A stretch of 64,000 nucleotides of DNA from Nocardioides mangrovi (GTDB lineage Bacteria; Actinomycetota; Actinomycetes; Propionibacteriales; Nocardioidaceae), in the NCBI RefSeq assembly GCF_020073815.1, contig NZ_JAIQZJ010000003.1, positions 1 through 64,000 on the forward strand. The letters run 5' to 3'. A program made the position numbers and the translations under genes. The notes beneath the pieces were generated by a model. The model saw nothing but the letters and a program-made list of their open reading frames with translations. It did no database searches and had not been told where the DNA came from. Positions 16,461 through 28,657 of the stretch are shown in pieces. The stretch's first letter is position 1. Every line of letters starts with the position of its first letter.

Positions 16461-17747
16461 ATGGTCAACACCTGGAGAAGTCCTGCTCTGCTCACGGCCG
16501 CGGTCGCGGTCCTCGGTCTGACCGCCGGCCTCGGCGTCAGCACCGCCAACGCCGCCACCGGCTCGGCGCCGCAGCGCGTCAAGCCCAGGACGGTCGCCAC
16601 GGCGTTCGCCCTGCAGAGCGCCGGCTACGCCACCAAGATCAAGGGCGGTCAGGTGCCCGCCCAGTCCGGCACCACCGCCTGGGACGTGATCGGCTGCACC
16701 AACGAGGCCGGCACGACCAACACCAACGACGTGACCGACGTCCAGCTGCCCGGCCTCGGCACCGTCGGCGCCGGTACGACGAAGCTCTGGACCACCAGCA
16801 AGAAGGGCACGGTCTCCTCGTGGGCCCGTCACTCCGTCGGCGACATCGTGCTCAGTGACTCGCCGCTCGGCACCCTGTCGATCAAGGCGGTCACGACCAC
16901 GGCCCGCGCCTACCACAACGCCTCGGGCTTCCACACCTCGACGAACACCGACGTCGGCAAGCTGTCGTTCGCCGCAGCGGGCGGCCTGCCGCCGGTCGAC
17001 CTCCCGATCCCGGCGCCGGGCCAGCCCGTCGACATCCCGGGCTTCGCGACGATCACGATCGGTCACTCCAACACCCACGACCGGGCGACCCAGGCCAACG
17101 CCTACGCCAACGGTCTCAAGGTGGAGCTGACCGCGAGCGGTACGTCGGTGCACATCGCGCATGCGGAGGCCAACCTCTACGAGGGCATCAAGACCGGCAT
17201 CTTCAAGGGCTCGTCCACCGGCCTGACCGGTGACGTCGGCTCCGGCACGCTCAACCTCGGCAAGAACCTCCTCTCCCGGATGCCCTGCCAGGGCACCGAC
17301 GGCAAGGTCGTCAGCAAGAGCGCGGCCGGGGTCGACCTCGGGGGCCAGGTGGTCGTCGGCGCCGCGAAGAACACCCAGTTCGGCAAGCAGACGGCGAGGA
17401 AGGCCACCGGATACGAGCGCAGCCAGATCGCCTCGGTCGACCTCGGCGGCGGCGCGCTGCACATCGACGGCATCGTCGCGAAGGCGAAGGTGACCCGCGC
17501 GAACGGCAAGCTGGTCCGCTCCTCCGACGGCACCACGCTGGGTGCCATCACCGCCAACGGCGAGCCGCAGCAGATCCCCGACACCGGCGTCCTCGAGATC
17601 CCCGGCGTCGCGAGCATCCAGCCGGGCGTGGTCAAGAAGACCGCCCACGGCCTCCGGGTGGTCGGGCTGCGGATCACCCTGCTCGACGGCACCGGCGCGA
17701 CCATCGACCTGGCCACGGCCAAGCTCGACATCGCTCGGCCCAGCTGA
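16461..17747 (+). CDS. Secreted protein, choice-of-anchor P-like
   Basis: 428 aa. A Sec signal peptide spans residues ~1-32 (hydrophobic core ALLTAAVAVLGLTAGLGVS, cleavage near ANAA). The mature part is beta-rich, Gly/Thr/Val-rich and low in cysteine, with runs such as GTLNLGKNLLS and GVLEIPGVASIQPG. It resembles actinobacterial 'choice-of-anchor P' exported proteins of unknown role; no LPXTG or C-terminal helix is visible, so it is probably released or loosely held. GGGAGGGA upstream of ATG 16461 is a strong ribosome site. It is divergent from hutH across 167 bp. Confidence 0.75.
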   Translation: MVNTWRSPALLTAAVAVLGLTAGLGVSTANAATGSAPQRVKPRTVATAFALQSAGYATKIKGGQVPAQSGTTAWDVIGCTNEAGTTNTNDVTDVQLPGLGTVGAGTTKLWTTSKKGTVSSWARHSVGDIVLSDSPLGTLSIKAVTTTARAYHNASGFHTSTNTDVGKLSFAAAGGLPPVDLPIPAPGQPVDIPGFATITIGHSNTHDRATQANAYANGLKVELTASGTSVHIAHAEANLYEGIKTGIFKGSSTGLTGDVGSGTLNLGKNLLSRMPCQGTDGKVVSKSAAGVDLGGQVVVGAAKNTQFGKQTARKATGYERSQIASVDLGGGALHIDGIVAKAKVTRANGKLVRSSDGTTLGAITANGEPQQIPDTGVLEIPGVASIQPGVVKKTAHGLRVVGLRITLLDGTGATIDLATAKLDIARPS

Positions 17748-17826
17748 ACCGGCTGAGCGCCACCTCACAGGTCACCCTGCAAGACGGGAAGGGTCGCGCG
17801 GGCCGGTCAGGCGTTGACTGGCCCGC

Positions 17827-19017
17827 GTGACCCTGACCGCCGTCCCCACCGTCGCCGCCGGCCGCCGGTGGGCGATGCTCGGGGCGAGCACGCTCGCCCA
17901 GGTCGCCAGCGCGGTGATGATCCACGGCCCGGCGTTCCTCATCCCGAGCCTGCACGCCGACGGCATGAGCCTCGCCGAGGCCGGACTCGTCGCGGCCGCA
18001 CCGACGGTCGGCGTGATGCTCACCCTGGTCGCGTGGGGCGCGGTCACCGACCGGCGTGGCGAGCGCTTCGTCCTCCTCACCGGCCTCTCCATCACCGTCC
18101 TGGCCGGGGTCGCGAGCGCGCTGACCAGCGGCACCGCCGCGCTCGTCCTCACCCTGCTCCTCGCGGGCGGCGCCGCCGCGACCACGAACGTCGCCGGCGG
18201 CCGCGTCGTCGTCGGCTGGTTCCCGCCGGACCGCCGCGGCCTCGCGATGGGCATCCGGCAGATGGCCCAGCCGGTGGGCGTCGGCATCGCCGCCATCTCG
18301 GTCGCGGTCGTCGCGGACGCCGCCGGGCCCCACGCCGCGCTCTGGATCCCCACCGTCGCCTGCGCGGTCGCCGTGGTGCTGGTCGGCGCGGTCGTCGTCG
18401 ACCCGCCCCGGCCGGACGCCGCCGACCCGGTGGCCGCGGTCAACCCCTACCGGCAGGACTCCTTCCTGGCCCGGGTCCACGGGGTGTCGGTCCTGCTGGT
18501 CGTGCCGCAGTTCCTCATCTGGACCTTCGCCCTCGTCTGGCTGGTGCAGGACCGCGACTGGCGCCCGGCCGCCGCCGGCACCGTCATCGCGGTCGCCCAG
18601 GTGGCCGGGGCGCTGGGCCGGATCGCCGCCGGCCACCTCTCGGACCGGGTGCACAGCCGGATGCGGCCCCTGCAGTGGGTGGCGATCGCAGCCGCCGCGA
18701 CCATGGCCCTCCTCGGCCTGGCCGCGGCGCTCGACCTCGCCGTCGCGGTCGTCCTGGTCGTCGTCGCCACGGTCGTCACCGTGGCCGACAACGGGCTCGC
18801 GTTCACGGCCGTCGTGGAGCGCGCCGGGCCGTTCTGGTCCGGCCGCGCGCTCGGCGTGCAGAACACCGCGCAGTTCCTCGCGGCCTCGGCCGTCCCGCCG
18901 CTCGCCGGGCTGGCGGTCACGCACATCGGGTACGCCGCGGCGTTCGGCCTCGCCGCGCTCTTCCCGCTCGTGGCCGCGCCGCTGGTGCCGGTCCGCGAGG
19001 AGCGGCCGCTCGGCTGA
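17827..19017 (+). CDS. MFS transporter
   Basis: 396 aa with about 12 transmembrane helices. The loop between helices 2 and 3 reads GAVTDRRGERFVL, the MFS Gx3DRxGxR signature, and a second motif RIAAGHLSDRV occurs in the matching position of the second half. No periplasmic domain is present. The sequence suggests a small-anion or organic-acid uptake carrier of the CynX/OFA-like type, but the substrate is not readable. It starts with GTG; no operon partner is obvious, although the small gene at 19085 follows after 67 bp. Confidence 0.8.
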   Translation: MTLTAVPTVAAGRRWAMLGASTLAQVASAVMIHGPAFLIPSLHADGMSLAEAGLVAAAPTVGVMLTLVAWGAVTDRRGERFVLLTGLSITVLAGVASALTSGTAALVLTLLLAGGAAATTNVAGGRVVVGWFPPDRRGLAMGIRQMAQPVGVGIAAISVAVVADAAGPHAALWIPTVACAVAVVLVGAVVVDPPRPDAADPVAAVNPYRQDSFLARVHGVSVLLVVPQFLIWTFALVWLVQDRDWRPAAAGTVIAVAQVAGALGRIAAGHLSDRVHSRMRPLQWVAIAAAATMALLGLAAALDLAVAVVLVVVATVVTVADNGLAFTAVVERAGPFWSGRALGVQNTAQFLAASAVPPLAGLAVTHIGYAAAFGLAALFPLVAAPLVPVREERPLG

Positions 19018-19084
19018 GCGTGAAGGATGCCCGATCGGGTACGGCTCCCCCAGGAACGTCGGGGGACGTCCGAGGAGGAAACCC

Positions 19085-19459
19085 ATGACCCTGGTGCTGC
19101 TCGTCCTGATCGTCGTCGTGATCGTCGTCGTCGCGGTGGCCGTCGCCGCCGTCGTCACCACCAACCGCCGCCGCGACCGTCACCGCGAGGAGGCCACGCA
19201 GCTGCGGGCGCGGGCCGCCGAGCAGGGCGGCACCGTCGGCGCGCTGCGGCACGACGTGGCCGCCGCCGAGAGCCGCGCAGAGATCACCCGCGCCGAGGCG
19301 GAGCGCGCCGAGCAGGAGGCCGACGAGGCACGCCGGAGCCTGGCGATGGAGGAGGCACGGCAGGAGGACGTGATCCGGGACGCCGACGCCGTCGACCCGG
19401 ACGTCGACCACCGCTCCGCGGACTACCAGCCGGGCAGCGGGACGCACCGCAAGGCCTGA
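19085..19459 (+). CDS. Small single-pass membrane protein with charged coiled coil
   Basis: 124 aa. Residues ~2-26 form a Val/Leu/Ala transmembrane helix, followed by a basic stop-transfer (NRRRDRHRE) and a Glu/Ala/Arg-rich helical region (residues ~33-100) likely to be coiled coil. The tail is acidic then Gly/Ser-rich. It has a strong ribosome site (GAGGAA). I do not recognise the family; such proteins are common in actinobacteria near transporters or regulators. The basic stop-transfer after the helix places the coiled coil in the cytoplasm. Confidence 0.75.
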   Translation: MTLVLLVLIVVVIVVVAVAVAAVVTTNRRRDRHREEATQLRARAAEQGGTVGALRHDVAAAESRAEITRAEAERAEQEADEARRSLAMEEARQEDVIRDADAVDPDVDHRSADYQPGSGTHRKA

Positions 19460-19486
19460 CCGTCCGGGTGGCCGTAGCCTTCGGCC

Positions 19487-20245
19487 ATGAGCCAGGTGCC
19501 GGCGGCCACGCGCGCGCTCCGCGTGCTGCGCTTCCTGGCCGGGCAGCCCGACCCCGTGCCGCTCGACCGGATCATGCGCGCCTGCGAGCTGCCGCGCAGC
19601 ACGGCGTACCACCTCCTCAACGCGATGATCGAGGAGGGCTTCGTCGTCCACCTGGCCGACGAGCACCGCTACGGCCTCGGGGTCGCGGCCTTCGAGGTCG
19701 GCAGCGGCTACGCCCGCCAGGAGCCGCTGCAGCGGATGGCGCGCCGTCCGCTCGCCGCGCTGGTCGACCGGACCGGCCACTCGGCCCACCTGGCGATCCT
19801 GCACGGCCGGGAGGTGCTCTACGTGATCGAGGAACGCGCGCCCGGTCGGCCGCCGCTCGTGACCGACGTCGGCGTCCGGCTGCCGGCGCACCTCACCGCG
19901 AGCGGCCGGGCCATCCTCGCGCGGCTGCCACCGACGCAGGTGCGCGCGCTCTACGCGTCGCCGGAGGACTTCGTCGACCGCAACGGCCGCGGCCCGCGGC
20001 GGCTGAGCGAGCTGCGCGCGATCCTCACCGACACCCGCAACCGCGGTCACGCCACCGAGCACGGCGAGATCACGACGGGGCTCGCGAGCGTGGCCGTCGC
20101 GGCGGTCGACCACAACGGCCACCCGGTCGCCGCGGTCGCCGTCACCTACCCCGAGGACGCCGGCGCCGAGCACCTCGCGGAGGCGGTGGGGGCGACCGCC
20201 TCCGCACTCTCCCGCCGGATCGGCGGACAGCCCGCATCGCGGTAA
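19487..20245 (+). CDS. IclR-family transcriptional regulator (candidate HutR)
   Basis: 252 aa with an N-terminal winged HTH (ALRVLRFLAGQPDPVPLDRI, then LPRSTAYHLLNAM as recognition helix) and the IclR effector domain (residues ~80-245, HLTASGRAILARL, GEITTGLASVAVAAV). IclR proteins bind palindromic operators and sense small carboxylates or aromatics. The known corynebacterial hut regulator HutR is of this family. It is the only IclR protein in the window and lies 3 kb from hutH, so it is a candidate for the palindromes near hutU and hutH, but no such site precedes its own gene. That role is inference. Confidence 0.85.
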   Translation: MSQVPAATRALRVLRFLAGQPDPVPLDRIMRACELPRSTAYHLLNAMIEEGFVVHLADEHRYGLGVAAFEVGSGYARQEPLQRMARRPLAALVDRTGHSAHLAILHGREVLYVIEERAPGRPPLVTDVGVRLPAHLTASGRAILARLPPTQVRALYASPEDFVDRNGRGPRRLSELRAILTDTRNRGHATEHGEITTGLASVAVAAVDHNGHPVAAVAVTYPEDAGAEHLAEAVGATASALSRRIGGQPASR

Positions 20246-20288
20246 TCGGTGCGACCCCGGCCCGGCGATCCGGGAGGATGGGCCGGCC

Positions 20289-21218
20289 ATGCCGACCACC
20301 TCCGCCCGCGCCTCGCTGGGCCTCCTGCAGATCTCCCTCGCGGGCGTGCTGTGGGGCACCGGTGGCCTCGCGGTCCACGTGATCCGCGAGGCCGAGCCGC
20401 TCTCCGTGGTCACGATCAGCGCCTGGCGGATGCTCATCGGGGCCGTGGCGCTCCTCGCGATGGTCGCGCTCGCCCGCCAGCTCGGCGACCTGCGCGAGCT
20501 GGTCCGGCGCCGGCCGGGCCGCGTCGTCGTCATCGGCGTCGCGACCGCGACCTACCAGGCGCTCTACTTCGCGGCCGTCGTCTGGGTCGGGGTGACCGTC
20601 TCGACGGTCGTGAGCCTCGGGCTGGCGCCGCTGATCGTGACCCTCGTCGAGAGCGTGCGGCGACGCCGCGCCCCCGGCTCGACCGACGTGCTGATCCTGG
20701 CCGCCGCCCTGGTCGGGCTCGTCCTGGTCAGCGTCTCAGCCGGCTCGGCCGGCGGCCCCCACCCGGTCCTGGGCGTGCTCGCGTCGATCGGCTCCGGCAC
20801 GGCGTACGCGCTGACGACGGTGGTCGGTCACGGACTGGCCCAGTCGACCGGCCCGCTCTGCCTCGCGACCGCGAGCACCTCGGTCGGCGCCCTCGCGCTG
20901 GCCCCGCTCGCCGTCGGTGCCGGTGTCGGCGGCGGCGCGCTGACCGACCCGGTCGTCGCGGGGACGCTCGTCTACCTCGGCGTGCTCACGATGGGCATCG
21001 CCTACCTGCTCTTCTACGCCGGGCTGCGCACCGCGCCGGGCAGCTCGGCCGTCATCGCGACGCTGCTCGAGCCGCTGACCGCGGCGGTGCTCGCCGCCCT
21101 GCTGCTCGACGAGCGGCTCGGGGCCGCGGGCGTGCTCGGCGGCGTGCTGATCCTGGCCGCGGTGGCCGGCCTCGGCCGGAGGCCGGCCACCGCGCTGGAC
21201 GTCAGCCCAGCCCCCTAG
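20289..21218 (+). CDS. EamA/DMT-family transporter
   Basis: 309 aa with ten predicted hydrophobic helices in two repeated halves, the EamA layout. The second repeat contains GTLVYLGVLTMGIAYLLFYAGLR followed by an SAVIATLLEPLTAA segment, which is the typical ...a.y..l...glr..pa..a......P....l pattern. These proteins export amino acids or metabolites or act as permeases of unknown substrate. It follows the IclR gene after 43 bp on the same strand, so the regulator may control it as well. Confidence 0.82.
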   Translation: MPTTSARASLGLLQISLAGVLWGTGGLAVHVIREAEPLSVVTISAWRMLIGAVALLAMVALARQLGDLRELVRRRPGRVVVIGVATATYQALYFAAVVWVGVTVSTVVSLGLAPLIVTLVESVRRRRAPGSTDVLILAAALVGLVLVSVSAGSAGGPHPVLGVLASIGSGTAYALTTVVGHGLAQSTGPLCLATASTSVGALALAPLAVGAGVGGGALTDPVVAGTLVYLGVLTMGIAYLLFYAGLRTAPGSSAVIATLLEPLTAAVLAALLLDERLGAAGVLGGVLILAAVAGLGRRPATALDVSPAP

Positions 21219-21227
21219 TCCTGCGTC

Positions 21228-22262
21228 TCAGCGCAGCGCCTTGACCAGCGCCGTCAGCTTCTTCGACGGCGTCCTCGACCAGTCACCGGTCATCGCCACG
21301 ATCGAGATCCGGTTGGCGTCGAGCGCCGTGGTGTCGGCGTTCTTGTTCGTCGACTTCCGGTCGCTCGGGATGCCGAGGGAGTACGTCGCGCCCTCGGTGG
21401 TCGTCGCGCCGTTCCAGGTCATGTCGAGCATGTCGCCGTTGCCGAGCACGTTGAGGGCGGGCTTGCCCTGCTTCTCGTCCGCGCCGACGTAGGGGAAGTT
21501 GACGTTGAGCAGCGTCGACGGCTTCAGCAGGCCGGCGCCGCGGAGCTTGCCGATCAGCGTGACCGCGAAGGCCGCGCCGGGGGTGTACGTCGGGCAGTTG
21601 ACGCCCGACACGGCGCACGGGATGAGGTCGAACTGCTCGCTGAAGGCGATCGCCGGCCGGCCGAACTCGTGCGCGGTCACGGCGGCGCTCGTCGTGCCGC
21701 TGTGGAAGACGCCGATGCCGGCGTTCTGGCCCCAGTTGATGCCGCTCAGCACCAGGTCGGGGCCGGCGGGCCAGTAGGTCGCGGGCAGGAAGTTCTGGAT
21801 GCCGATCCGCACGGTGTCGGACGGCGAGGCGCTCGGCGACCCGGTCGTGCAGGTCATGTTGGAGTTGCAGACGCCGTAGACGGCGCCGCCCGCGCCGGCG
21901 TCGGCGCAGTCGCCGGCGTACGTCTCGGGCACCGATGCCGGCGTCACGGTCAGGCCGGTGGCGCGATCCGTGGTGATCCGGCCGCCCTGGCCGCTCTGCT
22001 GGCCCCACGGTCCGATCACGACCACGTCCGCGCCGGCGGCGCAGAGCGCCTTGCGCAGCTCGTAGAGGCCCTGGCCGTCGGAGCCGTCGGCCTTGGTGCC
22101 CTGCACCGAGTCGTCGTTGGTCAGCAGGATCTTGAGCCCCTTGACGGTGGCCGGCGGCTTGGCGGACTCCGCCGACGCGCCGACCTGGCCCGCGAGGAGC
22201 CCGGCGACGAGGACGGCGACCGCCCCGATCGCGATCCCGATCTTCCGATGACGTGCGTGCAT
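21228..22262 (-). CDS. Secreted SurE-like 5'/3'-nucleotidase (acid phosphatase)
   Basis: 344 aa. After a Sec signal (residues ~5-30) the protein has all SurE landmarks: LKILLTNDDSVQG (metal-binding Asp pair), VVVIGPWGQQSG, DLVLSGINWGQNAG, and FHSGTTSAAVTAHEFG. SurE enzymes hydrolyse nucleoside monophosphates and polyphosphate; cytosolic SurE is ~250 aa, so this is an exported, enlarged form. I chose ATG 22262, with GGAGGG upstream, over earlier in-frame codons. It is divergent from the large secreted hydrolase and shares a KstR-like palindrome with it. Confidence 0.85.
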   Translation of the reverse strand: MHARHRKIGIAIGAVAVLVAGLLAGQVGASAESAKPPATVKGLKILLTNDDSVQGTKADGSDGQGLYELRKALCAAGADVVVIGPWGQQSGQGGRITTDRATGLTVTPASVPETYAGDCADAGAGGAVYGVCNSNMTCTTGSPSASPSDTVRIGIQNFLPATYWPAGPDLVLSGINWGQNAGIGVFHSGTTSAAVTAHEFGRPAIAFSEQFDLIPCAVSGVNCPTYTPGAAFAVTLIGKLRGAGLLKPSTLLNVNFPYVGADEKQGKPALNVLGNGDMLDMTWNGATTTEGATYSLGIPSDRKSTNKNADTTALDANRISIVAMTGDWSRTPSKKLTALVKALR

Positions 22263-22336
22263 GTGGTTGCCCTCCCTGAGCGGACCGCGGCTCCCGCGGC
22301 GTGTGACGCGCATCATATACATTTGTAGAACAGATT

Positions 22337-22350
22337 TAGAACATGTTCCA
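22337..22350. promoter_or_regulatory. KstR-like palindrome between surE-like and secreted hydrolase genes
   Basis: TAGAACATGTTCCA fits the KstR operator pattern TnnAACnnGTTnnA completely. It lies in an unusually AT-rich divergent promoter region (22305-22350). Another TetR protein with the same half-sites could be the true binder. Confidence 0.4.
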
Positions 22351-22426
22351 GTCCGGTGCGGGGAAGGAGGTGACCCCCGGCCGCGACCGTCGTTGGACCG
22401 GCGTCGCCGAACGAAGGATCACGCCC

Positions 22427-24844
22427 GTGCCCCAGCTGCGTCGTCACACCCGGGTCGCCCTCGCCGTGCTCACCGCCGGCGCCGTCCTCACCACCGGCGT
22501 CGCCCTCGGCGGCGCGACCGGGCTCCGCGAGGGCAGCCTCAACGCCCGCTACGCCTACGCCCAGAACGCGCTCGGCAGCCTGGCGGCCGACAAGAACGCG
22601 ATCTCCCGGGCCGGCGAGCTCGGCGACAGCACCCACGACCCGACGAGCGCGGCCGAGAAGGCCCGGAGCACGGCGTACGTCGACCGGGAGCGCGCCCTGC
22701 CGGACCCGCAGCTGACCACGGTGCCGGTGATGCAGGAGCGGCGGGCGAGGCCGCAGGACCGCTACGCCATGGCCAACGGCTGCTACGCGCTGGCCGGCGA
22801 CCCGATCTACTTCAAGCCGACCGACCTCGGCGACTACCTCCTCTACACCGCCGACGAGCAGTTCGTCGTCGCCGAGGGCGGCCGCGCCCAGGCCCCGAGC
22901 GCGGCCACCGTGTGGACGGCGCGGAAGAGCGCCGACGGCTTCACCTTCAGCAACGACGGCAGCCCGCTCAGCATCGACGGCGTCAGCGTCTTCGACCTGC
23001 GGACGACCAGCGGGTGCACCGACTACCCCGAGTCCCAGATCGACGTCGAGGGCGACCCGACCGCCGGCGTCACGCCCTACCAGGAGGTGCGCGGCTACGT
23101 CGACGCGCACACCCACGGCATGGCCTTCGAGTTCCTCGGTGGCGCGGCCCACTGCGGCAAGCCGTGGGACCAGTACGGCGCGCCGTACGCCCTGGTCGAC
23201 TGCCCCGACCACACCGCCACGGGCGGGTACGGCGGGGTGCTCGAGAGCGTGCTCTCCGGCGAGCCGCACCACGACCCGGTCGGCTGGCCGACCTTCAAGG
23301 ACTGGCCCGCGCCGGAGTCGCTGACCCACGAGGGCACCTACTACCGCTGGCTTGAGCGGGCCTGGCGCGGCGGGCAGCGGATCTTCGTCAACCTGCTCGT
23401 CGAGAACAACAAGCTCTGCCAGATCTACCCGCTGAAGAAGAGCCCCGAGTACGCCCGGTGCGACGACATGGTCACCGTCCGCCGCGAGGCGAACGACATG
23501 TACCAGATGCAGGACTACATCGACGCGCAGTTCGGCGGCCCCGGCAAGGGCTTCTACCGGATCGTGAAGAACCCCTTCCAGGCCCGGCGGGTGATCAACG
23601 AGGGCAAGATGGCCGTGATCATGGGCATGGAGACCAGCGTGCCCTTCGGCTGCACCATGAAGCTGGACGTGCCCCAGTGCGACATCGGGGACATCGCCGA
23701 CCAGCTCGACAGCCTGAAGAAGCTCGGGCTGCGGCAGTTCGAGCTGGTCAACAAGTTCGACAACGCCCTCTCGGGCGTGGCCGGCGACAACGGCGCTGTC
23801 GGCGCGGCCGTCAACGCCGCGAACTTCCTCGAGACCGGCTCGTTCTGGGACATGCGCCACTGCGAGCCGGCCGACGGCGAGTCGCACGACCGCGACCAGG
23901 TCGCCGTACCGGAGATCTCCGGGGAGCAGCAGGACGCGCTCTTCGGCGCGGTCGCCGAGCTCTTCGGCGACCTGCACACCGCGCTCCCGGTCTACGGTCC
24001 GCCGCACCACTGCAACGCGCGCGGCCTGACCACGCTCGGCGAGTACACCATCAAGGCGCTCGCGCAGCGGCACCTGGTCTTCGACCCCGACCACATGAGC
24101 GTGAAGGCGCGCTCGGCCGCCCTCGACGAGATCGACGACCTCGGCTACCACGGCGTCGTCTCCAGCCACTCGTGGTCGACCCCCGACGCCTACCCGCGGA
24201 TCTACCAGGAGGGCGGCTTCATCACGCCGTACGCCGGCGACTCGACCGGCTTCGTCGAGAAGTGGCGCGCGCACCAGGGCTGGGCGGACGAGCGCTACTA
24301 CTGGGGCATCGGGTACGGCGCCGACATGAACGGCCTCGGCGCGCAGGGCGATCCCCGCGGCGCGGACGTGGCCAACCCGGTCACCTACCCCTTCACGGGC
24401 CTCGGCGGCGTCACCATCGACCAGCAGCACGCCGGCGAGCGGGTCTACGACATCAACATCGACGGCGTCGCGCAGTACGGCCTCTACCCCGACTGGATTG
24501 AGGACCTCACCCAGGTCGCCGACGCCGAGCACCCCGGCGACGGCGCGAAGATCCAGGACGACATGGAGCGCGGCTCCGAGGCCTACCTGCAGATGTGGGA
24601 GCGCGCCGTCGGCATCGCCCCCGACTCCTGCCGCAACCCGGAGCTCCGCAAGCCGGTCGCCCGGGTCTCGTCACTGGTCCACCGAGGCATGACCACGACG
24701 GCCGTGATGCGCGCCGTCGGCCAGCCCTACGAGCGGCTCGGGTCGACGTACACCTTCTGCGCACGGACGCCCTCGGACGCCCGGGTGACGATGACGGCGA
24801 GGTTCTCGAGGAGCGGGAAGGTCACCGCCCTCCGGCGGACCTGA
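22427..24844 (+). CDS. Large secreted metallohydrolase-like protein (M19/amidohydrolase-like)
   Basis: 805 aa. It starts with a signal or anchor helix (ALAVLTAGAVLTTGVALGG, residues ~10-28). The central part holds metal-site-like motifs in the order expected of TIM-barrel amidohydrolases or renal-dipeptidase (M19) proteins: DAHTHG (~residue 224), IMGMETS, LVFDPDHMS (~554) and VVSSHSW (~578). The C-terminal ~60 residues are a separate small domain (RGMTTTAVMRAVGQP) like a SmpA-type module. I do not know a characterised homologue. GTG 22427 with AAGGA nine bases upstream is preferred over ATG 22343, which would bury the signal. Its promoter carries a KstR-like site. Confidence 0.65.
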   Translation: MPQLRRHTRVALAVLTAGAVLTTGVALGGATGLREGSLNARYAYAQNALGSLAADKNAISRAGELGDSTHDPTSAAEKARSTAYVDRERALPDPQLTTVPVMQERRARPQDRYAMANGCYALAGDPIYFKPTDLGDYLLYTADEQFVVAEGGRAQAPSAATVWTARKSADGFTFSNDGSPLSIDGVSVFDLRTTSGCTDYPESQIDVEGDPTAGVTPYQEVRGYVDAHTHGMAFEFLGGAAHCGKPWDQYGAPYALVDCPDHTATGGYGGVLESVLSGEPHHDPVGWPTFKDWPAPESLTHEGTYYRWLERAWRGGQRIFVNLLVENNKLCQIYPLKKSPEYARCDDMVTVRREANDMYQMQDYIDAQFGGPGKGFYRIVKNPFQARRVINEGKMAVIMGMETSVPFGCTMKLDVPQCDIGDIADQLDSLKKLGLRQFELVNKFDNALSGVAGDNGAVGAAVNAANFLETGSFWDMRHCEPADGESHDRDQVAVPEISGEQQDALFGAVAELFGDLHTALPVYGPPHHCNARGLTTLGEYTIKALAQRHLVFDPDHMSVKARSAALDEIDDLGYHGVVSSHSWSTPDAYPRIYQEGGFITPYAGDSTGFVEKWRAHQGWADERYYWGIGYGADMNGLGAQGDPRGADVANPVTYPFTGLGGVTIDQQHAGERVYDINIDGVAQYGLYPDWIEDLTQVADAEHPGDGAKIQDDMERGSEAYLQMWERAVGIAPDSCRNPELRKPVARVSSLVHRGMTTTAVMRAVGQPYERLGSTYTFCARTPSDARVTMTARFSRSGKVTALRRT

Positions 24845-24847
24845 AGT

Positions 24848-24859
24848 TACCTGCCGGTA
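24848..24859. promoter_or_regulatory. Candidate TACC-N4-GGTA operator before etfD
   Basis: TACCTGCCGGTA, perfect TACC/GGTA arms, 118 bp before the etfD ATG and just after the preceding gene's stop. It is related to sites before the CoA-ester lyase (6341) and the FadE5-like gene (49117). Confidence 0.35.
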
Positions 24860-24977
24860 GGATCCTTCTCACGCCGTCACGGGACTGACGTCGGGGGACG
24901 CTGGGAATAGAGTCCCTCGGACGCCGTACGGCGTTGCCCGACTGCCGTCGCCGAGTCGCTCAAGGGAGTCCCGCTCC

Positions 24978-28514
<3,537 letters not shown>

Positions 28515-28533
28515 CCCGCTCACCCGGGGGGTC

Positions 28534-28611
28534 GTCAGCCGATACCCGCCCGACACGCCGTACCCACCCGGCGCGTCGGGCGGGTTTCCCCGGGCGACCG
28601 GGGAAACCCGC
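28534..28611. repeat. Double-hairpin intergenic repeat, copy 2
   Basis: 78 bp matching 6242-6320. Stem 1 pairs 28544-28560 with 28569-28585 (one mismatch in 17). Stem 2 is perfect, 28580-28593 with 28598-28611 around a GCGA loop. The stems overlap at the shared GCGGGT. It lies right after the etfD stop and 46 bp before the next gene. Confidence 0.8.
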
Positions 28612-28657
28612 TGCTCTCACCATCCGCGCGTAGCGTCGGCTCCGAACAGGAGCTGAC

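Noticed and set aside
22337..22350. LexA (SOS) box
   Set aside because: Actinobacterial LexA sites are of the TCGAAC-N4-GTTCGA kind with a 4-bp centre; here the centre is 2 bp and no SOS gene is adjacent.
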